Shown here: positions 25,908 through 36,230 of the stretch, piece by piece
How the letters are laid out: every line of letters starts with the position of its first letter
Numbering within the stretch: position 1 is the first letter of the stretch
Source of the DNA: Paludibacteraceae bacterium
GTDB taxonomy: Bacteria; Bacteroidota; Bacteroidia; Bacteroidales; Paludibacteraceae
Reading direction: 5' to 3'
Length of the DNA: 64,000 nt
Assembly (NCBI GenBank): GCA_017937025.1
Contig: JAGBEJ010000008.1
Coordinates: forward strand, 1-64,000
Program-made: the position numbers and the translations under genes
The notes under the pieces: model-generated
Database searches by the model: none
Told to the model about the DNA's origin: nothing
The model's input: only the letters and a program-made list of their open reading frames with translations

Positions 25908-26315
25908 TTATCCTTCGAACTCATCGATTTTGAAATCCAAAGAAGAGTCAGATGGCTGGCTTTCAGCAGCCTCGTTCTTGTATTCGCTGTCTACGCGCTC
26001 GCTCTTGTACTCATAATGGTTTTCTGAGGCTGGCTCCTCGCGACGAATGAATCCCATGACATCGTTGATGCCATCTTCGAACTTCTCGAAGTCCTCTCTG
26101 TAAAGGAATATCTTGTGTTTCTCGTAAGTGACTTGCGCATTCTCGTCGAATCCGTTCACCACCTTCTTGCTCTCCGTTATGGCAAGATAAAGCTCGCCCT
26201 TCCTGTTTCTTTTCACATCCAGATAATAGATTCTCTTTCCAGCCTTGATGGAGCGTGAATAGATAATCTCCTGGTCTTTCTGGTCTCTTGCCTGATTGTT
26301 TTCTTCCATGTTCAT
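25908..26315 (-). CDS. PUR-alpha-like DNA/RNA-binding protein (DUF3276)
   Basis: 135 residues. The core (about 18-95: IIYSRSIKAGKRIYYLDVKRNRKGELYLAITESKK...KHKIFLYREDFEKFEDGINDVMGFI) has the beta-beta-beta-beta-alpha pattern of PUR repeats, seen in Bacteroidota and in the Borrelia nucleic-acid-binding protein BpuR. The acidic tail (95-135) looks disordered. A single PUR repeat would work as a dimer. Start could be ATG 26315 or 26309. Divergent from nusB, with a strong terminator downstream. Confidence 0.85.
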   Translation of the reverse strand: MNMEENNQARDQKDQEIIYSRSIKAGKRIYYLDVKRNRKGELYLAITESKKVVNGFDENAQVTYEKHKIFLYREDFEKFEDGINDVMGFIRREEPASENHYEYKSERVDSEYKNEAAESQPSDSSLDFKIDEFEG

Positions 26316-26435
26316 CTGTATTTTTTAAGGTTTCAACAAATTATTCCCTTAGCGCAAATGCGATAAGGTTTCCAAATTTCATATTTTTTATTGATACCTC
26401 AAAGAGAAACGGCTTTTTTCTTCATGTATTTTTGC

Positions 26436-26443
26436 TATATTTG
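26436..26443 (+). promoter_or_regulatory. -7 box (TATATTTG) of the nusB operon
   Basis: Exact TAnnTTTG match about 60 bases before the nusB start. Confidence 0.55.
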
Positions 26444-26501
26444 CGCGTCTGTAAAGCATTTTACACGACATAGAATAACTAACCAATTAGCTCTTTGAAA
26501 A

Positions 26502-27464
26502 GTGACAAACCAGGCAATCATCAATCGAGTCCTTCTGCGCAAAAAAGTGCTGCAGAGTGTTTACGAACAGCTTAACAACGAATCACCATCGCTCGACAAG
26601 GCTGTTAAGAACCTCAAGTTCAGCATCCAGCAGACATACTCCCTGTACAATTATCTGCTTCTCCTCATTGTGGACGAGACAGAGTATATATCGCAAAGAA
26701 TAGACGCCGCAAGACACAAGAATCTGCCTACAGAGGAAGATCTCAACCCGAACACCAGATTCATTGACAACAAGTTCGCGGCCGTTCTGAAATCGAATCT
26801 TGATCTCCAGGACTACATTTCCAACCACAAATTCTCGTGGACAGAGAATTACCCTGAGATACTCAAGGATATGTACGAGTTCATACAGGCGAACGACAGC
26901 TACAAGGAGTACATGGCGGCAGAGAGCACGACATTCGACGACGACAAGGAGATATGGCGCACGCTGATGAAGGACTTCGTGATAGAGAGCGAGTCGCTCG
27001 AGGCGATGCTTGAGGACTACAGCATATTCTGGAACGACGACATGGAAGTGGTGCTCAGTTTTGTGCTTAAGACCATAAGACGCATGAGCGAGAAAGACGG
27101 TGCGGCGCAGAAGCTTCTGCCTATGTACCGCGAGGCCGACGACGAGGCATTCGGCGTGAAGCTGTTCCGCAGCGCCTTGATAAACAAGGACGAGTACACC
27201 GAGCTGATAGACAAGAACACAAAAGGCTGGGACATCGACCGTGTGGCGTTCATGGACAAGACCATACTGCTGATAGCTGTTGCGGAGCTGCTCAATTTCC
27301 CGACAATACCAGTGAATGTGACCATGAACGAGTACATAGAACTCTCGAAGTCGTATTCGTCGGACAAATCGCCTGCGTTTATCAACGGAGTCTTGGACAA
27401 CATTGTTAAAGACCTGACAGCCAACAACAAACTGACGAAAGTGAAAATCGTCTCAAACAAATAA
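26502..27464 (+). CDS. nusB: Transcription antitermination factor NusB, long form
   Basis: 320 residues, about twice E. coli NusB, as usual in Bacteroidota. The N-terminal motif INRVLLRKKVLQSVYEQL and the C-terminal NusB fold (FRSALINKDEYTELIDKNTKGWDIDRVAFMDKTILLIAVAELL...PVNVTMNEYIELSKSYSSDKSPAFINGVLD, about 225-305) fit. It binds boxA RNA in rRNA antitermination. The start is GTG at 26502; no ATG is close. It heads nusB-yajC-ybbR-coaE. Confidence 0.9.
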   Translation: MTNQAIINRVLLRKKVLQSVYEQLNNESPSLDKAVKNLKFSIQQTYSLYNYLLLLIVDETEYISQRIDAARHKNLPTEEDLNPNTRFIDNKFAAVLKSNLDLQDYISNHKFSWTENYPEILKDMYEFIQANDSYKEYMAAESTTFDDDKEIWRTLMKDFVIESESLEAMLEDYSIFWNDDMEVVLSFVLKTIRRMSEKDGAAQKLLPMYREADDEAFGVKLFRSALINKDEYTELIDKNTKGWDIDRVAFMDKTILLIAVAELLNFPTIPVNVTMNEYIELSKSYSSDKSPAFINGVLDNIVKDLTANNKLTKVKIVSNK

Positions 27465-27500
27465 TACAAACTGAATATTAACAATTAAATCTAACAGAAA

Positions 27501-27818
27501 ATGAATCTTTCAATTCTTCTTCAAACTGCACAGCAGGGCGGAGGCAGCGCAATGGGAAACATAATAATGATCGTCCTGATGGTCGTGGTTTTCTACTTCT
27601 TCCTTATCCGTCCACAGCAGAAGAGACAAAAAGAAATAAGAAAATTCCAGGAGTCAGTAACTAACGGCACAGAGGTCATCACTTCCGGAGGTATCTACGG
27701 CAAAGTAAAGGACGTCAAGGAGAAATACTTCGTAGTGGAGATAGCCGACGGCGTCAAGGTGAGCGTGGACAAGAGCAATGTGTTCGCTGTTCCTGCTCAG
27801 GCCGAGGAGAAGAAATAA
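27501..27818 (+). CDS. yajC: Preprotein translocase subunit YajC
   Basis: 105 residues. One membrane helix (about 19-37: MGNIIMIVLMVVVFYFFLI) followed by RPQQKRQKEIRKFQ and a small beta domain (GTEVITSGGIYGKVKDVKEKYFVVEIADGVKVSVDKSNV). This is YajC, partner of SecDF in protein export. A short N-terminal stretch (LQTAQQGGG) is typical of Bacteroidota. Downstream of nusB and ahead of ybbR. Confidence 0.95.
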   Translation: MNLSILLQTAQQGGGSAMGNIIMIVLMVVVFYFFLIRPQQKRQKEIRKFQESVTNGTEVITSGGIYGKVKDVKEKYFVVEIADGVKVSVDKSNVFAVPAQAEEKK

Positions 27819-27850
27819 GCATAGTGTTGCATTCATTCCATTCATAAAAG

Positions 27851-28825
27851 ATGGAGCAGAGAATAAACACAGAAAACAACGGAAAGATTAGAATACCTTT
27901 GTCAAGGAATGTTCTAATCTTTCTTGTTTTTGTCGGCATATCGACATTCTTCTGGTTTCTGTTCGTGCTAAGCCACAAGCACACAGTGGACATAACAGTG
28001 AAGATAGAGTACCAGAACCAGCCGAAATCATACGTGCTGACAACGAGTCTGCCTGAATACGTGACAGTCAGCGTCAACGACCTCGGATTCAACGAATTGT
28101 CGAACTTCTGGCGCAAAGAAGACTCTTTGGCAATAAAAATAGACCTCGCCGGACGCTTTGACAGCACTTCGACACACTTCGGCATACAACAATCCGAACT
28201 GCACAAGAGTCTTGCCGCCGCACTGCCAAGCACAGCCGACATCAAGCAATTCTATCCAAAGGAAATAAACGTGGGTTACAAGCGGCTGTACCAGAAGAAA
28301 GTGCCAGTGAAACTTATGTGCAGCGTAAACCTCAGCCGTCAGTTCACACTCAAAAGCCCGGTGAGATTCAGTCCGGACACTGTGAGCATCTTCGGTCCTA
28401 AAGACGTGATAGCGAACATAAACGAGATGAAGACCACAAACGTGAGACTGAACAACGTGGACAAATCGCAGAACATAAGCGTGGAGTTCGCCAAGCACGC
28501 ACACATCACGACAGACCCAAAGACTGTGAGCGTGAGCATAGACGTGGAGCAGTTTACCGAGAAGTCTGTGACTGTGCCTATACAGGCGCTCAACATACAG
28601 AACGGCAAGCGATTAAGAACATTCCCTTCGGAAGTCACTTTAACGTTCAACGTCGGGCTCAGCCGATACAAGCAAGTGACAGCCGCCGACTTCGAGGTGT
28701 TCGCCGATGTGGCAAGCAACGACAGCTCGAATATCTGCATATTGAGAGAGTCGCACAAACTGCCTTTCGTCAGTTCCGTGAGAATGACTCCAGACAGAGC
28801 CGAATACATAATCGAGGACAAATAA
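27851..28825 (+). CDS. YbbR-domain membrane-anchored protein
   Basis: 324 residues. One membrane helix (about 20-43) and an extracytoplasmic region built from YbbR-like beta repeats: VTVSVNDLGF, then KVPVKLMCSVNLS...VSIFGPKDVIANI, and a third repeat with PSEVTLTFNVG. YbbR repeats occur in CdaR, the regulator of diadenylate cyclase CdaA, but no cdaA is adjacent, so the role is open. Three bases separate its stop from coaE. Confidence 0.85.
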   Translation: MEQRINTENNGKIRIPLSRNVLIFLVFVGISTFFWFLFVLSHKHTVDITVKIEYQNQPKSYVLTTSLPEYVTVSVNDLGFNELSNFWRKEDSLAIKIDLAGRFDSTSTHFGIQQSELHKSLAAALPSTADIKQFYPKEINVGYKRLYQKKVPVKLMCSVNLSRQFTLKSPVRFSPDTVSIFGPKDVIANINEMKTTNVRLNNVDKSQNISVEFAKHAHITTDPKTVSVSIDVEQFTEKSVTVPIQALNIQNGKRLRTFPSEVTLTFNVGLSRYKQVTAADFEVFADVASNDSSNICILRESHKLPFVSSVRMTPDRAEYIIEDK

Positions 28826-28828
28826 GAA

Positions 28829-29410
28829 ATGGCGAGAAGAGTAGGCATAACAGGCGGCATAGGCTCAGGAAAATCGGTCGTGAGCAAAGCGCTCCGCGCC
28901 ATGGGTTACAAGGTCTATGACGCTGACAGCAACTCCAAACGCTTGTGCGCCACAAACGAGGCTCTGAAAACCGCTCTCACAAACGCCTTCGGAAACATCT
29001 ACAACGAGGACGGCACACTCAACAAGGCGCTTTTCGCAAGCATCATATTCAACGATGCCGCCCAGCTGGCAAAGGCGAACGCCATAATACACCCGTTCGT
29101 AACCAAAGACTTTCTCGAATGGTCGGAAAGGGTATTCAGCAACAACGGGATTGTATTCGTGGAAAGCGCGATACTGATTGAAAGCGAGTTGAAAAACCAT
29201 GTGGAAAAGGTCATAAACGTTTCAGTCGACGAAAATGAGCGACTGAGCAGAATAATAAAAAGAGACAGGTGCACCGAGGAAAGCGCCAGAGCCAGAATAA
29301 ACTCACAGATGCCCGAAAGAAAGAGGGCAGAGGCCGCCGACTTCATAATCATGAACGGCGACGACGACTTCATAACGCCGCAGATAGAGAAACTGCTCAC
29401 TGAACTATAA
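28829..29410 (+). CDS. coaE: Dephospho-CoA kinase CoaE
   Basis: 193 residues. Last step of CoA synthesis. P-loop GGIGSGKS (9-16), YDADSNSKRL, HPFV and the RIIKRDRCTEESARARI lid region are all in place, and the length is typical. Last gene of the nusB operon, followed by a two-way terminator shared with rlmD. Confidence 0.96.
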   Translation: MARRVGITGGIGSGKSVVSKALRAMGYKVYDADSNSKRLCATNEALKTALTNAFGNIYNEDGTLNKALFASIIFNDAAQLAKANAIIHPFVTKDFLEWSERVFSNNGIVFVESAILIESELKNHVEKVINVSVDENERLSRIIKRDRCTEESARARINSQMPERKRAEAADFIIMNGDDDFITPQIEKLLTEL

Positions 29411-29414
29411 AAAC

Positions 29415-29447
29415 AAAACGGGCCGCAGAAACGCGACCCGTTTTTTG
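29415..29447. terminator. Bidirectional terminator coaE / rlmD
   Basis: CGGG(c)CGC-agaaa-(c)GCG(a)CCCG hairpin with A-run on one side and TTTTTT on the other, between convergent genes. Confidence 0.75.
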
Positions 29448-29465
29448 TATGTCTTGCTCCGTCGG

Positions 29466-30908
29466 TTATTCCGTCCTTCTCTCGAGCAGCACAACATTCT
29501 CCACATGCTGAGTGTGAGGGAACATATCTACCGGCTGCACAGCCTTGACCGCGTATTCGCCGTCGAGCAGCGACAAGTCGCGAGCTTGGGTTGCAGGGTT
29601 GCAGCTCACATAGACAATACGCTTAGGCGCAGCAAAAAGGATTGTGTTTATCACATCGTCGTGCATGCCTGCGCGTGGCGGGTCGGTGATAATCACATCC
29701 GGACGGCCGTGCTTGTTTATGAAGTCCTGAGTCAGAATATCTTTCATGTCGCCGGCATAGAACTGCGTGTTATTCAGTCCGTTAAGGCTCGCGTTTATCT
29801 TCGCGTCCTCAATAGCCTCTGGCACATATTCGATACCGATGACCTCGCGGCACTGTCTCGCCACGAAATTGGCAATAGTGCCGGTTCCGGTGTAGAGGTC
29901 ATAGACAAGTTCATCGCCAGTGAGTCCGGCGAAGTTTCTTGCCACTTTGTAAAGCTCGTACGCCTGCAAACTGTTGGTCTGGTAGAATGACTTCGGACCA
30001 ATTTTGAACTTCAGCCCTTCCATCTCCTCGAATATATGGTCACGTCCGCTGAAGAGTACCACCTCCTGGTCGGTTATGCTGTCGTTCACTTTAGAGTTGA
30101 CGATATAGACAAGCGATGTGATTTCAGCGAAGTTTTCACGCAGATGGTTCATTACTTTGTCTATCAGCTCCTTATTATTCTCATAGAAAATGACAATAAC
30201 CATCAGTTCACCAGTGGATGACGTGCGGATGATTATGCCACGCATAAAGCCAGTCTGGGCGCGAAGGTCGAAGAACGGAATGTCGTTGTCTGTTGCGAAC
30301 TTCTTGATGTCCAGGCGGATTCTGTTCTGAATATCGTCCTGAAGCCAGCATTTGCGTATGTCGAGTATCTTGTCGAAAAGCTTAGGAATATGGAATCCGA
30401 GTCCGTTCAGCTCCGACTGTGGCACTGATGCGCCTTCCTCTGTCTTAGCCTTGAAAGCGTCCATTTCCTCCCTTGTCATCCAGCGTTTGTTGGAGAATGA
30501 GAACTCCAGTTTGTTCCTGTAAAGCTGTGTTTTCACAGAGCCCAGAATAGGCTGCACGCCTTGCAGTTCCACCTTGCCTATGCGCGTCAGATTGTCGATT
30601 ATCTGTTTCTGCTTGTAGAACAGCTGCTTGTCGTATGGCAAGTGCTGCCATTTGCATCCGCCGCATGTGCCGAAATGCTCGCAGAAAGGCTCGGTGCGCT
30701 CGTCGGAGTATTTCTCGAATCTGACCGTGCGGCCTTCCATATAGCTGTGTTTCTTCTTTGTCACCTGTATATCGACAACGTCGCCCGGAGCCACGAATGG
30801 CACGAAAACGACACCGTCTTCCGTCTTGGCAATAGCCATTCCCTCGGCCGCCACATCAGTTATCTCAACATTCTCTAAAAGAGGCAGTTGCTTATTCTTT
30901 ATTCCCAT
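29466..30908 (-). CDS. rlmD: 23S rRNA (uracil-C5)-methyltransferase, RlmD/RumA family
   Basis: 480 residues. N-terminal TRAM domain (about 1-65), then iron-sulfur cysteines C76, C82, C85 and C187 in CEHFGTCGGC and KCWLQ, then the SAM-binding domain (YDLYTGTGTIANFVA) and the catalytic Cys in VSCNPAT. Bacteroidota often encode more than one member of this family, so the exact target uracil is not certain. It directly precedes a gap of 24 bases from the dnaB stop. Confidence 0.9.
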   Translation of the reverse strand: MGIKNKQLPLLENVEITDVAAEGMAIAKTEDGVVFVPFVAPGDVVDIQVTKKKHSYMEGRTVRFEKYSDERTEPFCEHFGTCGGCKWQHLPYDKQLFYKQKQIIDNLTRIGKVELQGVQPILGSVKTQLYRNKLEFSFSNKRWMTREEMDAFKAKTEEGASVPQSELNGLGFHIPKLFDKILDIRKCWLQDDIQNRIRLDIKKFATDNDIPFFDLRAQTGFMRGIIIRTSSTGELMVIVIFYENNKELIDKVMNHLRENFAEITSLVYIVNSKVNDSITDQEVVLFSGRDHIFEEMEGLKFKIGPKSFYQTNSLQAYELYKVARNFAGLTGDELVYDLYTGTGTIANFVARQCREVIGIEYVPEAIEDAKINASLNGLNNTQFYAGDMKDILTQDFINKHGRPDVIITDPPRAGMHDDVINTILFAAPKRIVYVSCNPATQARDLSLLDGEYAVKAVQPVDMFPHTQHVENVVLLERRTE

Positions 30909-30932
30909 GTAAGTTTAAGTGGTTATATTCGT

Positions 30933-32483
30933 TTAAAAAGGGTATTGGTCAGACTGTTGAGCCAAAGGGTCGCCACCGCCAACCGACGCAGAAACCGGAC
31001 CTCGGCTGTTAAGCTTTGAATCGGCGTATGTGCTGTTGTCATAGCCGAAGTTGTAGCTTTCGTCCGTCAGGTTCATGAACTTCGCCATCTCGCCACGGAA
31101 CCTCAGTCTGACGTCGCCCACGGCACCATTACGATGCTTTGCTATGATGATCTCAGCGATGCCTTGCAAAGACTCGCCCTTTTCGTCCTCGAAAATCTTG
31201 TAATACTCAGGGCGGTGTATGAAGCATACCATATCGGCGTCCTGCTCGATGGCTCCGGACTCACGGAGGTCACTAAGCTGCGGACGTGCGTTCTTGCCCT
31301 TGTCCGAGCCGACACGGCTCTCGACGCTACGGTTGAGCTGCGACAGGGCGATGATAGGAATGTCAAGCTCCTTGGCAAGTCCCTTGAGCGAACGCGATAT
31401 TGTGCTGACCTCCTGCTCACGGCTGCCGAAGTTCATTCCGTTGGCATTCATCAGCTGCAGGTAGTCGATTATTATGAGTCTCACGCCATATTCCTTAACG
31501 AGTCGGCGCGCCTTGGTTCTCAGTTCGAAAACCGAAAGGCTAGGGGTGTCGTCGAGATACAATTTGGCATCCTCGAGCATGTTGATTCTCTCCTCCAGAC
31601 GGCGCCATTCGCTCGAGTCCAGTCGTCCGGTCTTTATCTTTCCGGACTCTATCTCGCACACGTTGCTTATAAGACGGTTGGTGAGCTGCACATTGCTCAT
31701 CTCGAGCGAGAACAGTCCCACTGGCTGTCCCATATCGACCGCAATGTTCTTCGCCATGGAAAGCACAAACGCCGTCTTACCCATAGCCGGACGAGCCGCT
31801 ATTATTATAAGGTCGGAAGGCTGCCATCCTGCCGTCATTTTGTCCAGTTCGGTGAATCCCGTAGCCAATCCGCTGATACCTTCCTTCTGCTGTGCCGCCG
31901 CGTCGATTCTTTGTCGTGCCTCGGCGATGACAGAACTGACCTTGACGAAGTCCTTTTTCACATTCTTCTGCGACACCTCGAAGAGCCGTCCCTCAGCCGA
32001 GTTCATCAGTTCGTCGATGTCTGTCTCTGGGTTATACGCGCTGGAAAGCACGTCAGAAGACAAGCGGATGAGCTCACGCGCCAGATTCTTGTCCGCCACG
32101 ATACGGGCGTGATATTCGATGTGCGCCGCCGAACCGACATTCTCCGTCAGGCTCATCAGGGCCATGTCGCCGCCAACCTCCTCGTAAGTTCCGTTCTTCT
32201 TCAGCTGCTCGCTCACCGTCATCAGGTCCACAGGCTCCTCCTTGACAGAAAGGTCAACAATCGCCTGGTAGATCTTGCCCAGTTTAGCGTCGTAGAAAGA
32301 ATTTGGATTCAGAATCTCGCAGACCTTGTCATAAGCGTCTCTCTCTATCATCATGGCGCCTATGACGGCCCTTTCCATGTCGAGGGCTTGTGGCGGCAGT
32401 TTCCCTTCGAAAGCGGGAACCGCAGCCTGTTCCTTGCTGTTTCTGCGTCTTCTGCTGGAGTCTTGCGATGTAGGTGTTGGCAT
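30933..32483 (-). CDS. dnaB: Replicative DNA helicase DnaB
   Basis: 516 residues. N-terminal DnaB domain (PPQALDMERAVIGAMM...), linker, then a RecA-like helicase core with Walker A ARPAMGKT near 232-239, Walker B LIIIDYLQLM and the arginine-finger region IIALSQLNRSVESR. No intein is present. The Gly/Ser-rich C-terminus is a likely flexible tail. Transcribed into rlmD. Confidence 0.97.
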   Translation of the reverse strand: MPTPTSQDSSRRRRNSKEQAAVPAFEGKLPPQALDMERAVIGAMMIERDAYDKVCEILNPNSFYDAKLGKIYQAIVDLSVKEEPVDLMTVSEQLKKNGTYEEVGGDMALMSLTENVGSAAHIEYHARIVADKNLARELIRLSSDVLSSAYNPETDIDELMNSAEGRLFEVSQKNVKKDFVKVSSVIAEARQRIDAAAQQKEGISGLATGFTELDKMTAGWQPSDLIIIAARPAMGKTAFVLSMAKNIAVDMGQPVGLFSLEMSNVQLTNRLISNVCEIESGKIKTGRLDSSEWRRLEERINMLEDAKLYLDDTPSLSVFELRTKARRLVKEYGVRLIIIDYLQLMNANGMNFGSREQEVSTISRSLKGLAKELDIPIIALSQLNRSVESRVGSDKGKNARPQLSDLRESGAIEQDADMVCFIHRPEYYKIFEDEKGESLQGIAEIIIAKHRNGAVGDVRLRFRGEMAKFMNLTDESYNFGYDNSTYADSKLNSRGPVSASVGGGDPLAQQSDQYPF

Positions 32484-32514
32484 ATCGGTATTCGTTCGTG
32501 TGTTTTTGCAAATG

Positions 32515-32522
32515 CAAATTTA
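32515..32522 (-). promoter_or_regulatory. -7 box (TAAATTTG) of dnaB
   Basis: Exact TAnnTTTG match on the minus strand, about 30 bases before the dnaB ATG. Confidence 0.5.
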
Positions 32523-32625
32523 GTGTTTCATTTTTTTATTTACGGGGTTAAAATATATATCTTCGCAAAGAAAGTGACAACCCACGCTACAAAAGGGCGA
32601 TACAACACAATAAAAAAATACTGCG

Positions 32626-33465
32626 GTGATTATATTTCCAAATGCAAAGATAAATCTCGGGCTGAACATCGTCAGCAAAAGAGAAGACGACTACCACAAC
32701 ATAGAGACGGTGTTTTACCCAGTCAAAGGCCTGTGCGACATTATCGAATACAGAGAAAGCAGAACGAGGGAGACTTCGCTCGACATGGGAGGCATAAAAA
32801 TAGACAGCACACAAGACGACAATCTCGTATTCAAGGCTTATAAACTGCTCGCAGAAGAGCACAAGATTCCAGCTCTGGACATAATGCTCAGAAAGAACAT
32901 TCCTTCGGGCGCAGGGCTCGGAGGCGGCTCAGCCGACGCAGCCTTCATGCTGACCGCATTGAACGACGAATACGGCTTAGTTATAAGCGAAGACGATATT
33001 TGCAGAAAAGCCGCATTGATAGGCAGCGATTGCGCATTCTTTACACTAAACAAGCCTGTATTCGCATCAGGCAGGGGCGAAATATTCTCACCAGTATCGT
33101 TAGACCTGTCCGGCTACAAAATCGTGATAGTGAAATCGGACGACTTCGTGTCAACCAAAGAAGCCTATGCCAACTGCAAACCCAAAAGTCCGGCTGTCTC
33201 CATCAAGGACATTCTGAAAAGGCCAATAGAGGAGTGGAGGAATTGTCTTGTGAACGACTTTGAAGAAAGCGTGTTCACGACACATCCAACAATCAAGCAA
33301 ATAAAAGAGCGTTTGTACTCAGAAGGCGCGCTATACGCCAGCATGAGCGGTTCGGGAGCGTCCGTTTTTGGAATATTCAGCAAAGAGACCGACGAAAACG
33401 AACTTTTCAGACGCATGAAATCGCAAATGCCCACATATTTTGTATTTTGCGAAACGCTCGAATGA
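32626..33465 (+). CDS. ispE: 4-diphosphocytidyl-2-C-methyl-D-erythritol kinase IspE
   Basis: 279 residues. GHMP kinase of the MEP isoprenoid route. ATP loop PSGAGLGGGSADA (93-105), N-terminal PNAKINLGL with the catalytic Lys region and the C-terminal MSGSGASVFGIF motif are present. The start is GTG at 32626, which places PNAKINLGL four residues in, as in relatives. A near-consensus box TATCTTCG lies about 60 bases upstream. Followed by its own terminator. Confidence 0.95.
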   Translation: MIIFPNAKINLGLNIVSKREDDYHNIETVFYPVKGLCDIIEYRESRTRETSLDMGGIKIDSTQDDNLVFKAYKLLAEEHKIPALDIMLRKNIPSGAGLGGGSADAAFMLTALNDEYGLVISEDDICRKAALIGSDCAFFTLNKPVFASGRGEIFSPVSLDLSGYKIVIVKSDDFVSTKEAYANCKPKSPAVSIKDILKRPIEEWRNCLVNDFEESVFTTHPTIKQIKERLYSEGALYASMSGSGASVFGIFSKETDENELFRRMKSQMPTYFVFCETLE

Positions 33466-33493
33466 AAATCGGCACTCTCCTTTATAGACACTC

Positions 33494-33527
33494 CAAACGC
33501 CTTAAATCAAAAATTTAAGGCGTTTTT
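33494..33527 (+). terminator. ispE terminator
   Basis: AACGCCTTAAAT-caaaa-ATTTAAGGCGTT perfect stem followed by TTTG. Confidence 0.85.
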
Positions 33528-33643
33528 GCGCAAAAAAACTGTTCTTTTTGTTCTTTAAGTAAAGCAGATTCACTAAATTTACACGTTTTTGGGCGCAAGC
33601 CTTGAAAAAGACACTAAGTGAAAATCTTACTAATTAATAAATA

Positions 33644-36160
33644 ATGAACGACAGAATTTTAAAGGTGGACATAGAAAAGGAGATGAAGTCTTCTTACATC
33701 GACTATTCCATGTCTGTTATTGTCCAAAGAGCGCTGCCTGATGTGCGAGACGGACTGAAGCCCGTACACAGACGTGTTCTCTTCGGAATGAACGAGTTAG
33801 GCGTAACATCAACCAAGGAGACCAAGAAATCGGCGAGAATCGTCGGAGAGGTGCTGGGTAAGTACCACCCACACGGCGACTCATCTGTGTATTTCACAAT
33901 GGCTCGTCTTGCCCAAGACTGGATCATGCGTTATCCTTTGGTTGACGGACAAGGTAACTTCGGTTCTGTGGACGGCGACGACCCTGCTGCCATGCGTTAC
34001 ACAGAGGCAAGACTTAGAAAAATCGCCGAGGATATGCTCGTTGACCTCGACAAGGACACTGTTGACTTCCAGAGCAACTTCGACGAGACACTCAAAGAGC
34101 CTACCGTGCTTCCTACAAGAATACCAAACCTTCTCGTTAACGGAGCGTCTGGTATCGCAGTCGGAATGGCCACAAACATCGCTCCTCACAACCTAAGCGA
34201 GGTTATTGACGGAACATGCGCGTACATCGACGACCCAGAAATAGACATCGAGGGACTGATGAAATACATCAAGGCCCCGGACTTCCCAACAGGCGGCATC
34301 ATATACGGATACGCTGGCGTGAAATCCGGATTCGAGACCGGAAGGGGACACATGACTATCCGCTCGAAGGTGGAAATAGAGACAGAGTCCAACGGCAGGG
34401 AGAAAATCATCGTCACCGAGATACCATACCTTGTTAATAAGTCACAGCTTATACAAGAAATCGCAGATTTGGTTCGTTCGCAGAAAGTGGACGGCATCTC
34501 TGGCATCAATGACGAGACCGACCGTTCTGGTATGCGTATTGTCATCGAGATAAAGAAAGACGCAAACGCCAACGTTGTGCTCAACCGTCTTTACAAAAAC
34601 AGCCAGTTGCAGTCATCATTCAGCGTGAACAACATCGCGCTCGTGAAAGGCCGTCCGCAGCTGCTCAACCTCAAGGATATGATTCGCTATTTCGTTGACC
34701 ACAGACACGAAGTTGTCGTGAGAAGAACGAAATTCGAGCTTGCGAAAGCACAGAAAAGAGCGCACATCCTCGAAGGATTGATCATCGCGGTGAACAACAT
34801 TGACGAGGTCGTAAAGATAATCCGCAATTCCAAGAACCAGGAAGAGGCAAGAAACAACCTGAAGGAGCGCTTCTCGCTCGACGACGAGCAGGCTAAGGCT
34901 ATCGTCGAGATGCGTCTCGGACAGTTGACAAACCTCGCTGTCGATGACCTCAACAACGAGTACGCAGAACTGCAGAAGATGATAGCAAGATATAACGAAA
35001 TCCTCGCTAACAACGACTTGCAGATGAAGATTGTCAAGGACGAGCTCATCGAGATAAAGGAGAAGTACGGCGACGACCGCAAGACCGACATCGTATATGC
35101 TTCCGAGGAGTTCAACGCAGAAGACTTCTACGCCGACGACGACATGGTGATAACCATATCACACATGGGCTACATCAAGCGCACGCCGCTCTCAGAATTC
35201 AAGGAGCAGCACAGAGGCGGAGTAGGAGTGAAGGGTAGCAGCTCTCGCGACGACGACTTCATCGAGCATATTTACCCTGCGACAATGCACCAGACACTGC
35301 TTCTCTTCACACAGAAGGGACGTTGCTACTGGCTCAAGGTTTACGAGATACCAGAAGGCAACAAGACACAGAAGGGCAGAGCGATACAGAATCTCCTGAA
35401 CATCGAGTCGGACGACGCTGTCACTGCATACATAAGCACAAAGCAGTTGCTTGACAGCGACTTCAACTCGACACATTACCTTGTGTTCGCTACACAAAAC
35501 GGTGTGATAAAGAAGACAAGACTCCAAGAATACTCAAGACCAAGAACAAATGGTGTGATAGCTATTGGATTGAGAGAAGGCGACAAGGTTATCGAAGTGC
35601 TCCTCACATCAGGCAACAGCGAAATAATCATGGCCAACAAGTTCGGCAAGGCATTGAGATTCAACGAGTCAAAGGTTCGTGAAATGGGACGTACAGCAAC
35701 CGGCGTAAGAGGTATGCTTCTGAACGGCGACGACGACGAGGTTGTAGGAGTCATAGCCATAGAACCTGAGACAGAAAACAACGTGCTCGTAGTCTCTGAG
35801 AAGGGATACGGAAAACGTTCTCCAATAGACGACTACAGAATCACAAACCGTGGCGGAAAGGGTGTCAAGACACTGAATATCAGCGATAAGACAGGACAAC
35901 TCGTAGCCATCAAGTCAGTAACCGACGACAATGACCTGATGATTATCAACAAGTCAGCCCTGACAATCAGAATCGCAGTGGCAAGCCTCAGAGTCATGGG
36001 TAGAGCGACACAGGGTGTCAAGCTCATAAACCTCGGCAAACGAAACCAGAACGACGAGATAGCTTCTGTTTGCGTAGTTGACCACGAGGAAGGCGCAGAA
36101 AACGAAGGGGTAGTGGAGGACACAGAAAGCACCACCACAACAGAAAACAACAATGAATAA
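33644..36160 (+). CDS. gyrA: DNA gyrase subunit A
   Basis: 838 residues. Catalytic Tyr119 in [10 protein letters not shown]. The quinolone region reads [12 protein letters not shown] (75-86): the Ser matching E. coli S83 is kept, while the position of D87 is Phe, which I believe is usual in this phylum. Six C-terminal blade repeats follow (e.g. [47 protein letters not shown]). A GyrA box-like [11 protein letters not shown] ([11 protein letters not shown] here) supports GyrA over ParC. Ends with an acidic tail. Confidence 0.97.
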   Translation: MNDRILKVDIEKEMKSSYIDYSMSVIVQRALPDVRDGLKPVHRRVLFGMNELGVTSTKETKKSARIVGEVLGKYHPHGDSSVYFTMARLAQDWIMRYPLVDGQGNFGSVDGDDPAAMRYTEARLRKIAEDMLVDLDKDTVDFQSNFDETLKEPTVLPTRIPNLLVNGASGIAVGMATNIAPHNLSEVIDGTCAYIDDPEIDIEGLMKYIKAPDFPTGGIIYGYAGVKSGFETGRGHMTIRSKVEIETESNGREKIIVTEIPYLVNKSQLIQEIADLVRSQKVDGISGINDETDRSGMRIVIEIKKDANANVVLNRLYKNSQLQSSFSVNNIALVKGRPQLLNLKDMIRYFVDHRHEVVVRRTKFELAKAQKRAHILEGLIIAVNNIDEVVKIIRNSKNQEEARNNLKERFSLDDEQAKAIVEMRLGQLTNLAVDDLNNEYAELQKMIARYNEILANNDLQMKIVKDELIEIKEKYGDDRKTDIVYASEEFNAEDFYADDDMVITISHMGYIKRTPLSEFKEQHRGGVGVKGSSSRDDDFIEHIYPATMHQTLLLFTQKGRCYWLKVYEIPEGNKTQKGRAIQNLLNIESDDAVTAYISTKQLLDSDFNSTHYLVFATQNGVIKKTRLQEYSRPRTNGVIAIGLREGDKVIEVLLTSGNSEIIMANKFGKALRFNESKVREMGRTATGVRGMLLNGDDDEVVGVIAIEPETENNVLVVSEKGYGKRSPIDDYRITNRGGKGVKTLNISDKTGQLVAIKSVTDDNDLMIINKSALTIRIAVASLRVMGRATQGVKLINLGKRNQNDEIASVCVVDHEEGAENEGVVEDTESTTTTENNNE

Positions 36161-36230
36161 CAGAAAGATGTGCTAAATACGGCACACTATTTGAAACACA
36201 TCAGACATTAACCATTAAAAAGAACAAAAC